Assembly (NCBI RefSeq): GCF_014851685.1
Contig: NZ_JACVAC010000012.1
Span: 124,001-188,000 of the forward strand
DNA length: 64,000 nucleotides
Reading direction: 5' to 3'
From: Pseudomonas sp. PDM05
GTDB lineage: Bacteria; Pseudomonadota; Gammaproteobacteria; Pseudomonadales; Pseudomonadaceae
Shown: piece by piece, positions 57,578 through 64,000 of the stretch
Layout: each line of letters starts with the position of its first letter
How positions within the stretch are numbered: the first letter of the stretch is position 1
The notes under the pieces: model-generated
Told to the model about the DNA's origin: nothing
What the model saw: only the letters and a program-made list of their open reading frames with translations
The model's database searches: none
Translations under genes and position numbers: made by a program

Positions 57578-57605
57578 TTGATAGGCTCCTTAAAAGGTCC
57601 GTGGA

Positions 57606-58028
57606 TTACTCGTCAGCGTTGTCGCTGTTGTCGCTGTCATCACTATCAGCGCTTTCAGCGCCTTCGTGCTCAGGACGGTCGCGACGCTCACGGCGCTCAC
57701 TGCGGTTTTCTTCAGCCTTGAGCATCTCGGATTGGCCGGTAACGGCTTCTTCGCGACGGATGACCAGGTTACGGATCACTGCATCGTTGTAGCGGAAGTT
57801 GTCTTCCAGCTCGGCCAGGGCCTTGCCAGTGCACTCAACGTTCAGCATCACGTAGTGAGCCTTGTGAACATTGTTGATTGCGTAGGCCAGTTGACGACGG
57901 CCCCAATCTTCCAGACGGTGGATTTTGCCGCCGTCTTCTTCGATCAGCTTGGTGTAACGCTCAACCATGCCGCCGACTTGCTCGCTTTGATCCGGGTGGA
58001 CCAAAAAGATGATTTCGTAATGACGCAT
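57606..58028 (-). CDS. rpsF: Ribosomal protein bS6
   Basis: 140 residues, MRHYEIIFLVHPDQSEQVGGMVERY, core beta-alpha-beta fold and a long acidic Asp/Glu/Ser-rich tail (EGAESADSDDSDNSDNADE). Such acidic tails can be extended by RimK-type glutamate ligases. TAAGGAG precedes the ATG. Confidence 0.98.
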   Translation of the reverse strand: MRHYEIIFLVHPDQSEQVGGMVERYTKLIEEDGGKIHRLEDWGRRQLAYAINNVHKAHYVMLNVECTGKALAELEDNFRYNDAVIRNLVIRREEAVTGQSEMLKAEENRSERRERRDRPEHEGAESADSDDSDNSDNADE

Positions 58029-58070
58029 GAATGCTCCTTACGGGTTGTAGCCTGCCGCTCAAAAACGGTC
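58029..58070 (-). promoter_or_regulatory. Possible S6:S18 autoregulatory leader before rpsF
   Basis: The leader read towards rpsF contains GGCTACAACCCGTAAGGAGC just before the start codon. A conserved structure with a CCG element next to the rpsF ribosome-binding site is known to bind S6:S18 and repress translation. The match is judged by eye only. Confidence 0.35.
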
Positions 58071-58341
58071 AGACAAGGAGTGAATGACACTTATGGATCT
58101 TGCCGAAGGGGGACACATCGGTGCCCGCCAGGAAGGCAAGGGGCGCAATTGTAGAGAAGGGGGATCAAGGGTGCAAGGTGATTGGTGATTATTTGAACAA
58201 TCACTCTCCCATGCTAAACACAAAACCAATGTGGGAGCGGGCTTGCTCGCGAAAGCGGTGTATCAGTCACCAAAAATGTTGACTGAAGTACCGTATTCGC
58301 GAGCAAGCCCGCTCCCACATTTTGACTTGCGCCAGACCCGA
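58071..58341. other. Remaining rpsF-rlmB gap
   Basis: 271 bp holding the putative rpsF promoter and a REPIN. No gene is apparent. Confidence 0.5.
58229..58321. repeat. REPIN
   Basis: ATGTGGGAGCGGGCTTGCTC and its inverted copy flank ATCAGTCACCAAAAATGTTG. Confidence 0.92.
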
Positions 58342-59103
58342 TTACTTCTTCGGCTTGGCCTTGGCCTTGGCGCCGCGCTGGCGCTGGGCCTCGAACAGGC
58401 ACACCCCGGTCGCAACCGAGACGTTCAAGCTGCTGACGCTACCGGCCATCGGCAGGTGCACCAGATAATCGCAGTGCTCACGGGTCAGGCGACGCATGCC
58501 CTTGCCTTCGGCGCCCATGATCAGGATGGTCGGGCCGGTGAGGTCCTGGTCATAAATGCTGACCTCCGCCTCCCCTGCCGTGCCCACGACCCACAAGCCG
58601 CGCTGCTGGAGTTTCTCCAGAGTGCGCGCCAGGTTGGTCACGGCCACCAGCGGAATCACTTCCGCTGCACCGCAGGCAACCTTGCGCACAACCGGCGTCA
58701 GGGTGGCCGACTTGTCTTTGGGCACGATCACCGCGAGTGCGCCGGCAGCATCTGCCGAACGCAGGCAGGCGCCGAGGTTGTGCGGGTCGGTCACGCCGTC
58801 CAGCACCAGCAACAGCGGCGCACCTTCGGTACGGTCGAGCAGCTCGTCGAGCATCGCCTCGCCCCAGACCTGGCTCGGGCTTACGTCTGCAACCACGCCC
58901 TGGTGAACGCCTTCGACCCACACGTCCATTTCACGACGCTCGGCTTGACCGATGGCAACCTTGTTTTGGTTCGCCAGCTCAACCAGCGCCTGAACGCGCG
59001 GCTCGCTGCGACCTTCTGCCAACCACACTTGCTTGACGCGCTTCGGGTGGTGACGCAGCAGTGCTTCCACGGCGTGTACGCCGTAGATTTTTTCCAGACT
59101 CAT
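58342..59103 (-). CDS. rlmB: 23S rRNA (guanosine-2'-O-)-methyltransferase RlmB
   Basis: 253 residues, SPOUT family. An N-terminal substrate-binding domain (YGVHAVEALLRHHPKRVKQVWLAEG) is followed by the knotted domain with 'LDGVTDPHNLGACLRSADAAG', 'LIMGAEGKGMRRLTREHCD' and 'IPMAGSVSSLNVSVA'-type motif III. It methylates G2251 in 23S rRNA. Starts within the rnr stop (ATGA overlap). Confidence 0.97.
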   Translation of the reverse strand: MSLEKIYGVHAVEALLRHHPKRVKQVWLAEGRSEPRVQALVELANQNKVAIGQAERREMDVWVEGVHQGVVADVSPSQVWGEAMLDELLDRTEGAPLLLVLDGVTDPHNLGACLRSADAAGALAVIVPKDKSATLTPVVRKVACGAAEVIPLVAVTNLARTLEKLQQRGLWVVGTAGEAEVSIYDQDLTGPTILIMGAEGKGMRRLTREHCDYLVHLPMAGSVSSLNVSVATGVCLFEAQRQRGAKAKAKPKK

Positions 59104-61733
59104 GACTTGGCCTTAGGTTTGCGCGACCCGCTGCTTTTGGCAGGGGCCGAGCCCGCTTTCGGCGGGCCTTTACGGTGTTTACTCGGCTTGCTCGACGGTT
59201 TTTCCGCCCCGTGGGACTTTCCCCCAGACGCCGCTTTACCACCGCTTTTGGCTTCGTTGAGCAACTGCTGCTTCAACTCACGACTCTTGCGCAGCTCGGC
59301 ATTTTTCGCCGCGGCGTCGCTTGGGCGGTAAGCCTCGGGGGCTTTTTCCTTGGCCGCAGAGCGACGACCAGCCTTGGCCGGCTCAGGCTCAGGCGCTGCT
59401 TTGGCAGGGGCACCCTTGCCTTTGCTTGCCGGAGCAGTGGGTGTGCTGCCACGCTTCTTACGGCTACCCGGCGACTCGGCTGGCTTGTCGGACATACCAA
59501 AGTCGATCTTGCGCTCGTCGAGATCGACGCGCATGACCTGCACTTCCACGGTGTCGCCCAGACGGAAGCTGCGACCGGTGCGCTCGCCCGCCAGGCGGTG
59601 ATGCACAGGATCGAAGTGGTAGTAGTCACCCGGCAAGGCGGTAACGTGTACCAGGCCTTCGACGTAGATGTCGGTCAGCTCCACAAACAGGCCAAAGCCG
59701 GTGACGGCGGTGATCACACCTGGGAACGACTCGCCTACGCGATCCTTCATGAACTCGCACTTGAGCCAGTTCACCACGTCACGGGTGGCTTCGTCGGCGC
59801 GGCGCTCGCTCATGGAGCACTGCTCGCCCAACTGTTCCAGGGCCGCTTCGTCGTACGGATAGATCCGTGCCTTCGGAATGGTCATGGCACCGGCGCGCTT
59901 GACGTGCGGGGTGTTCTGCTTGGAATGGATCACGCTGCGGATCGCGCGGTGCGTGAGCAAGTCCGGGTAACGACGGATCGGCGAAGTGAAGTGCGTGTAC
60001 GCTTCGTAATTCAGGCCGAAGTGGCCCTGGTTATCGGCGCTGTACACCGCCTGGCTCAGGGAGCGCAGCATGACGGTCTGGATCACGTGGTAATCCGGAC
60101 GATCCTTGATGCTCGCCAGCAGAGCCTGGTAGTCCTTCGGCGTCGGGCCGTCCTTGCCTTTGTGCAGGGACAGGCCGAGCTCGCCGAGGAACGCGCGCAG
60201 CTTCTCCAGACGCTCCGGCGGCGGGCCGTCGTGCACGCGATACAGCGCAGGAATTTCGTGCTTCTGCAGGAATTCGGCAGTGGCCACGTTGGCCGCCAGC
60301 ATGCATTCCTCGATCAGCTTGTGGGCATCGTTACGCGTGGTCGGGGTAATCGCGGCGATCTTGCGTTCGGAACCGAAGACAATCCGGGTTTCCTGGGTTT
60401 CAAAATCGATCGCGCCACGGGTATGACGGGCGCCCAGCAACACTTTGTACAGCGAATAAAGCTGCTTGAGGTGCGGCACTACGCCAGCGTATTCAGTACG
60501 CAGGGCCTTGGCTTCGCTGGTCTTCGGCGTTTCCAGGATGGTGCTGACCTTGTTGTAGGTCAGACGCGCCTGGGAGTGGATGACCGCTTCATAGAACTGG
60601 TAGTCGGTCATTTCGCCGGTTTTCGAGATAGTCATCTCGCACACCATGGCCAAACGGTCGACTTTCGGGTTCAGGGAGCACAGGCCGTTGGACAGCTGCT
60701 CAGGCAGCATCGGAATCACGCGCTCAGGGAAATACACCGAGTTGCCGCGCACCTGGGCTTCGTTGTCCAGGGCCGAACCGATCTTCACATAGCTGGACAC
60801 GTCGGCAATCGCGACGAACAACTTCCAGCCGCCGGAAAACAGACGCAGCTTGCCCGGCTTGGCTTCGCAGTAGACCGCATCGTCGAAGTCGCGGGCATCT
60901 TCGCCGTCGATGGTGACGAACGGCAGATGGCGCAGGTCGATGCGTTTTTCTTTGTCTTTTTCTTCCACTTCCGGCTTGAGCTTGGCGGCTTCTTTCAGCA
61001 CAGCCTCAGGCCAGACGTGAGGAATATCGTAGGTGCGCAGCGCAACGTCGATTTCCATGCCCGGCGCCATGTAGTTGCCGACCACTTCAACAATATCGCC
61101 CTGTGGCTGGAACCGTGCGGTTGGCCAGTGGGTGATCTTCACCTCGACGAACTGACCGACCTTGGCGGCGCCATTGCGACCCGGGGTGATCAGCACTTCC
61201 TGCTGGACCTTCGGGTTATCCGGCACGACAAAGCCGATGCCGCCTTCTTCGAAGTAACGGCCAACGATGGACTCGTGGGCACGGGACACCACTTCGACGA
61301 TCACGCCTTCACGGCGACCACGACGATCGAGGCCAGACACGCGCGCCAGCGCACGGTCGCCATCGAACACCAGACGCATTTGCGCCGGGCTCATGAACAG
61401 GTCGTCGCTGCCGTCGTCCGGGATCAGGAAGCCGAAGCCGTCACGGTGGCCGGCGATGCGGCCCAGGATCAGGTCAAGCTTATCCACAGGTGCATAAGTG
61501 CCACGGCGGGTGTAGATCAGTTGTGCGTCGCGCTCCATGGCACGCAAGCGGCGGCGCAGGGCTTCGAGCTGGTCTTCGGTGGTCAGACCGAATTCTTCAA
61601 CCAACTGCTCGCGGCTAGCAGGCGAACCCCGATCGGCGAGATGCGCCAGGATCAGTTCGCGGCTAGGAATAGGGTTTTCATATTTTTCCGCTTCACGAGC
61701 GGCCTCGGGATCGAGGGACTGCCAATCGGCCAT
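59100..61733 (-). CDS. rnr: Ribonuclease R
   Basis: 877 residues. Winged-helix N-terminal domain, two cold-shock domains, the RNB core with FVTIDGEDARDFDDAVYC (catalytic Asp cluster), an S1 domain ('GESFPGVITAVTGFGLFVELTDIYVEGLVHV') and a long Lys/Ala/Ser-rich tail. It degrades structured RNA 3' to 5' and serves rRNA quality control and cold adaptation. It is followed by rlmB (4-bp overlap), so RNA decay and rRNA modification are coexpressed. Confidence 0.98.
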   Translation of the reverse strand: MADWQSLDPEAAREAEKYENPIPSRELILAHLADRGSPASREQLVEEFGLTTEDQLEALRRRLRAMERDAQLIYTRRGTYAPVDKLDLILGRIAGHRDGFGFLIPDDGSDDLFMSPAQMRLVFDGDRALARVSGLDRRGRREGVIVEVVSRAHESIVGRYFEEGGIGFVVPDNPKVQQEVLITPGRNGAAKVGQFVEVKITHWPTARFQPQGDIVEVVGNYMAPGMEIDVALRTYDIPHVWPEAVLKEAAKLKPEVEEKDKEKRIDLRHLPFVTIDGEDARDFDDAVYCEAKPGKLRLFSGGWKLFVAIADVSSYVKIGSALDNEAQVRGNSVYFPERVIPMLPEQLSNGLCSLNPKVDRLAMVCEMTISKTGEMTDYQFYEAVIHSQARLTYNKVSTILETPKTSEAKALRTEYAGVVPHLKQLYSLYKVLLGARHTRGAIDFETQETRIVFGSERKIAAITPTTRNDAHKLIEECMLAANVATAEFLQKHEIPALYRVHDGPPPERLEKLRAFLGELGLSLHKGKDGPTPKDYQALLASIKDRPDYHVIQTVMLRSLSQAVYSADNQGHFGLNYEAYTHFTSPIRRYPDLLTHRAIRSVIHSKQNTPHVKRAGAMTIPKARIYPYDEAALEQLGEQCSMSERRADEATRDVVNWLKCEFMKDRVGESFPGVITAVTGFGLFVELTDIYVEGLVHVTALPGDYYHFDPVHHRLAGERTGRSFRLGDTVEVQVMRVDLDERKIDFGMSDKPAESPGSRKKRGSTPTAPASKGKGAPAKAAPEPEPAKAGRRSAAKEKAPEAYRPSDAAAKNAELRKSRELKQQLLNEAKSGGKAASGGKSHGAEKPSSKPSKHRKGPPKAGSAPAKSSGSRKPKAKS

Positions 61734-61894
61734 TAGAGAGTTTTCACCTTGTCTATATGCGGGTTAGTTTGGCATACGCGTATTGAAACGGGAAATTTCA
61801 GGCATCAACAAGCGTTTAAAAGCCTTTTGATGCCCTTTCCAGGCACCTTGCACGACCACTGGAGAAATATTCCAGGTTTTTTTCATGGCAGGGG

Positions 61895-61923
61895 TTTACA
61901 GCTCAAAAGCCCCTCCGTATAGT
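61895..61923 (+). promoter_or_regulatory. Promoter of the first tRNA-Leu gene
   Basis: TTTACA and TATAGT with exactly 17 bp spacing, 35 bp before the tRNA. Confidence 0.8.
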
Positions 61924-61958
61924 GCGCGCCATCGACGACGGCAACGTTGCTTGATAAT

Positions 61959-62045
61959 GCCCAGGTGGTGAAATTGGTAGACACGCCAGCTTCAGGTGCT
62001 GGTGACCTTACGGTCGTGGAAGTTCGAGTCTTCTCCTGGGCACCA
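61959..62045 (+). tRNA. tRNA-Leu(CAG), copy 1
   Basis: 87 bases including encoded CCA. Acceptor GCCCAGG/CCTGGGC, anticodon stem CCAGC/GCTGG with loop TTCAGGT (anticodon CAG), long class II variable arm (GACC-TTAC-GGTC), T-arm GTTCGAGTC. Confidence 0.96.
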
Positions 62046-62055
62046 AATTCAGATC

Positions 62056-62081
62056 AAACCCGCGAAAGCGGGTTTTTTCGT
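62056..62081 (+). terminator. Intrinsic terminator after tRNA-Leu copy 1
   Basis: AAACCCGC-GAAA-GCGGGTTT followed by TTT, ten bases after CCA. Confidence 0.88.
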
Positions 62082-62134
62082 TTCAGGCCTTTGATTTTTA
62101 ACGCAAATCCCGATTTATTTTTTTGAATCAGGGG

Positions 62135-62163
62135 TTTACAGATCTAAAAGCCCGCCGTATAGT
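62135..62163 (+). promoter_or_regulatory. Promoter of the second tRNA-Leu gene
   Basis: TTTACA and TATAGT, again 17 bp apart, duplicating the promoter of copy 1. Confidence 0.8.
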
Positions 62164-62198
62164 TCGCCCCATCAACAGCGGCAACGTTGCTTGATAAT

Positions 62199-62285
62199 GC
62201 CCAGGTGGTGAAATTGGTAGACACGCCAGCTTCAGGTGCTGGTGATCGCAAGGTCGTGGAAGTTCGAGTCTTCTCCTGGGCACCA
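62199..62285 (+). tRNA. tRNA-Leu(CAG), copy 2
   Basis: Identical to copy 1 except in the variable arm (GATC-GCAA-GGTC instead of GACC-TTAC-GGTC), where pairing is kept through a G-U pair. Part of a 240-bp tandem duplication of promoter, gene and terminator. Confidence 0.96.
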
Positions 62286-62295
62286 AATTCAGATC

Positions 62296-62321
62296 AAACC
62301 CGCGAAAGCGGGTTTTTTCGT
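62296..62321 (+). terminator. Intrinsic terminator after tRNA-Leu copy 2
   Basis: Same AAACCCGC-GAAA-GCGGGTTT hairpin and T-run as copy 1. Confidence 0.88.
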
Positions 62322-62443
62322 TTCCGGGGTTTGAAAACCCCAGCTTGAAAAGTTGCATACCGATTCCCCCCTCGCCCGCACTTGAGAAGTTTTATCGTTT
62401 ATCCTTGCAATGATTTGTTGCACTCAAGCGAGGAAACCTCCGG

Positions 62444-63469
62444 ATGATGATCCGCGATACCCGTCTCAAGACATCCCTTCTGCGTGGCCTGACCATCACT
62501 CTGCTCGGCCTGACCCTGCTCTCGCCCGCCGCTTATTCTGCCGACAAGGTCTCCCTGACCCTGTACAACGGTCAGCACAAGGAAGTCGGCGATGAACTCG
62601 CCAAGGCCTTCGAAGCCAAGACCGGCATTCACGTCAACGTGCGCAAAGGCAGCAGCAACCAGCTGGCCAGCCAGGTCGTCGAAGAAGGCGCGCGCTCCCC
62701 GGCCGATGTGATCTACACCGAAGAGTCGCCGCCGCTGAACAAACTCGGCGAGCAAGGCATGCTGGCCAAGATCGACGCCGCCACCCTCGATGTCTTGCCC
62801 AAGGACTATGTCGGCGCCAATGGCGACTGGATGGGCGTGACCGCGCGCACCCGCGTCGTGGCCTTCAACCCGAAACTGATCGCCGAAAAAGACCTGCCCA
62901 AGTCGGTGCTGGATTTCGCCGGCCCCGAGTGGCAAGGCAAGGTCGGCTTCGTGCCCACCAGCGGCGCGTTCCAGGAACAGGCCGTGGCGATCATCAAGCT
63001 GCACGGACGTGACGCCGCCGAAGAATGGCTGACCGGCCTGCGCGCATTCGGCAAGGTCTACAGCAACAACATGGTCGCCCTCAAAGCCGTGGAGAATGGC
63101 GAAGTGGCCACCGTGCTGGTGAACAACTACTACTGGTTTGCCCTGAAAAAGGAAAAAACCAACCTGGATTCTCAACTGCATTACTTCACTGATGGCGACG
63201 TTGGCGGGCTGATCACCGTGTCGTCCGCTGCCGCGCTGAAATCCAGCAAGCATCCCAAGGAAGCCCAGCAACTGCTGGCGTTCATGGCCAGTGAAGAAGG
63301 CCAGCGCGTGATCACCAACACCTCGGCCGAATACCCGCTGCGCAAGGGCATGGAATCCAGCCGCGGCCTCAAGCCTTTCAGCGAGTTGCAACCGCCGAAA
63401 GTCACCCCCGCCGACCTGGGCAACGCCGAAGAAGCCCTGGACCTGGAACGTGACGTTGGCTTGAACTGA
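62444..63469 (+). CDS. Iron(III) ABC transporter periplasmic binding protein (FbpA/AfuA type)
   Basis: 341 residues with signal peptide (about 32 residues, ending AAYSA). The start 'DKVSLTLYNGQHKEVGDELAKAFEAKTGI' and the Tyr pair in 'VNNYYWFALKKEK' that ligates ferric iron mark the FbpA family; substrate could also be a related metal complex. GAGGAAA precedes the ATG at 62444 (a second Met follows). The next gene overlaps its stop by one base (TGATG). No obvious Fur box was seen upstream. Confidence 0.9.
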   Translation: MMIRDTRLKTSLLRGLTITLLGLTLLSPAAYSADKVSLTLYNGQHKEVGDELAKAFEAKTGIHVNVRKGSSNQLASQVVEEGARSPADVIYTEESPPLNKLGEQGMLAKIDAATLDVLPKDYVGANGDWMGVTARTRVVAFNPKLIAEKDLPKSVLDFAGPEWQGKVGFVPTSGAFQEQAVAIIKLHGRDAAEEWLTGLRAFGKVYSNNMVALKAVENGEVATVLVNNYYWFALKKEKTNLDSQLHYFTDGDVGGLITVSSAAALKSSKHPKEAQQLLAFMASEEGQRVITNTSAEYPLRKGMESSRGLKPFSELQPPKVTPADLGNAEEALDLERDVGLN

Positions 63470-64000
63470 TGAACCCATCGCTCTGCGCCCCCGCCCTACG
63501 CGGGGGGTTAAGCCCGCGGCGCAAGCGGCCGTCGATCTGGCTGCTGTTGCCCGTGCTGTTTCTGGTGGGCTTGAGCCTGCTGCCGCTGGTGTATGTCGGG
63601 CTCAAGGCCTGGCAGGCGGGCTGGGCCGAGGCCGTACACCTGCTGTGGCGCCCGTATGTATTCGGCCTGCTGCGCAACACCCTCGCGCTGATGGTCGGCG
63701 TGACGGTGACGTGCGCCGTGGTCGGGCTGTCCCTGGCGTGGCTGCTGGAACGCAGCAACCTGAGCGGTCGGCGTATCTGGGGCGTGATCCTGTGCCTGCC
63801 GTTTGCGGTGCCGGCGTTCGTCAGCAGCTTTACCTGGGTGTCGCTGAGTGCCAACTTCGAAGGCCTCGGCGGCGCGATCCTGGTGATGAGCCTGTCGAAA
63901 TACCCGCTGGTCTTCCTGCCGGTGGCGGCGACCCTGCGAAACCTCGACCCGTCCCTGGAAGAGTCCGCACGCACCCTGGGGCTGAACCGTTGGGGCGTGT
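63469..64000 (+). CDS. Iron(III) ABC transporter permease (FbpB-like), 5' part
   Basis: 177 residues are visible before the window ends, starting MNPSLCAPALRGG. A cytoplasmic basic stretch precedes a first helix (IWLLLPVLFLVGLSLLPLVY), more helices follow, and 'LDPSLEESARTLGLNRWG' is the EAA loop that contacts the ATPase. FbpB proteins are double-length permeases, so over half the gene lies outside. Confidence 0.88.
   Translation, partial: MNPSLCAPALRGGLSPRRKRPSIWLLLPVLFLVGLSLLPLVYVGLKAWQAGWAEAVHLLWRPYVFGLLRNTLALMVGVTVTCAVVGLSLAWLLERSNLSGRRIWGVILCLPFAVPAFVSSFTWVSLSANFEGLGGAILVMSLSKYPLVFLPVAATLRNLDPSLEESARTLGLNRWGV

Noticed and set aside
59175..61736. An 853-codon open frame opposite rnr
   Set aside because: Mirror of the rnr coding frame; no domain or start signal, and RNase R is unambiguous.

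Overview
The window looks like a chromosomal segment of a fluorescent pseudomonad, most likely the Pseudomonas fluorescens group. Evidence: high GC with strongly GC-biased third positions; about fourteen copies of the GTGGGAGCGGGCTTGCTCGCG-type REP doublet (REPIN) between genes; an azurin gene; the desT-like/ureEFG neighbourhood known from P. aeruginosa; the amaA-amaB lysine/pipecolate pair known from P. putida; and the conserved rnr-rlmB-rpsF-rpsR-DUF2232-rplI-dnaB block. Most of it is ordinary core or near-core genome, densely coding on both strands.

Layout. 1-1.3 kb: 5' part of a DUF6543 (dermonecrotic-toxin-like) gene running off the left edge. 1.4-11.2 kb: chaperones (cbpA, yegD-type Hsp70), AI-2E permease, PsiF-type protein, a divergent AraC regulator/EamA exporter pair, a lipase without an export signal, a ferritin-like protein and an AsmA protein. 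11.6-16 kb: a secreted protein with 17-residue repeats, a DesT/FabR-like regulator, an NlpC/P60 peptidase and ureE-ureF-ureG-hupE (urease nickel-insertion accessory genes without the structural subunits). 16-19.2 kb: AGE epimerase, cation diffusion facilitator, YdfG-like SDR. 19.2-20 kb: a gene-free region with DnaA-box-like sites. 20-25.1 kb: livKHMGF branched-chain amino-acid importer, with an unusual four-site array upstream of livK. 25.5-29.5 kb: amaA, amaB and a divergent LysR gene for lysine/pipecolate breakdown.

29.5-33.7 kb: a type VI secretion (T6SS) cassette of a phospholipase D effector followed by two Sel1-like (DUF6396-type) probable immunity genes. 33.9-37.1 kb: pncB-nadE (NAD salvage), azurin and a small charged protein. 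37.3-44.1 kb: three genes (transglutaminase, ATP-grasp/alpha-E fusion, transglutaminase-DUF2126) of an uncharacterised predicted peptide-ligase/peptidase system. 44.3-47.7 kb: hcp flanked by two paralogous pairs of a putative pore-forming T6SS effector and a four-helix immunity protein. One of these effectors shares a leader with the phospholipase D gene 12 kb away. 48-54.4 kb: a YgiQ radical SAM enzyme and a 1318-residue DUF6543 protein whose C-terminus looks like a SET methyltransferase domain.

54.4-61.7 kb: the dnaB-rplI-DUF2232-rpsR-rpsF-rlmB-rnr block. 61.9-62.3 kb: two tandem tRNA-Leu(CAG) genes, each with its own promoter and terminator. 62.4-64 kb: an iron(III)-type ABC importer (binding protein, then a permease cut by the right edge).

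The most notable points are the SET-like toxin, the duplicated hcp-associated effector/immunity pairs with a shared leader, the predicted peptide-ligase operon, the 22-bp-period site array upstream of livK, and a 16-bp cassette found inside two different REP arms.
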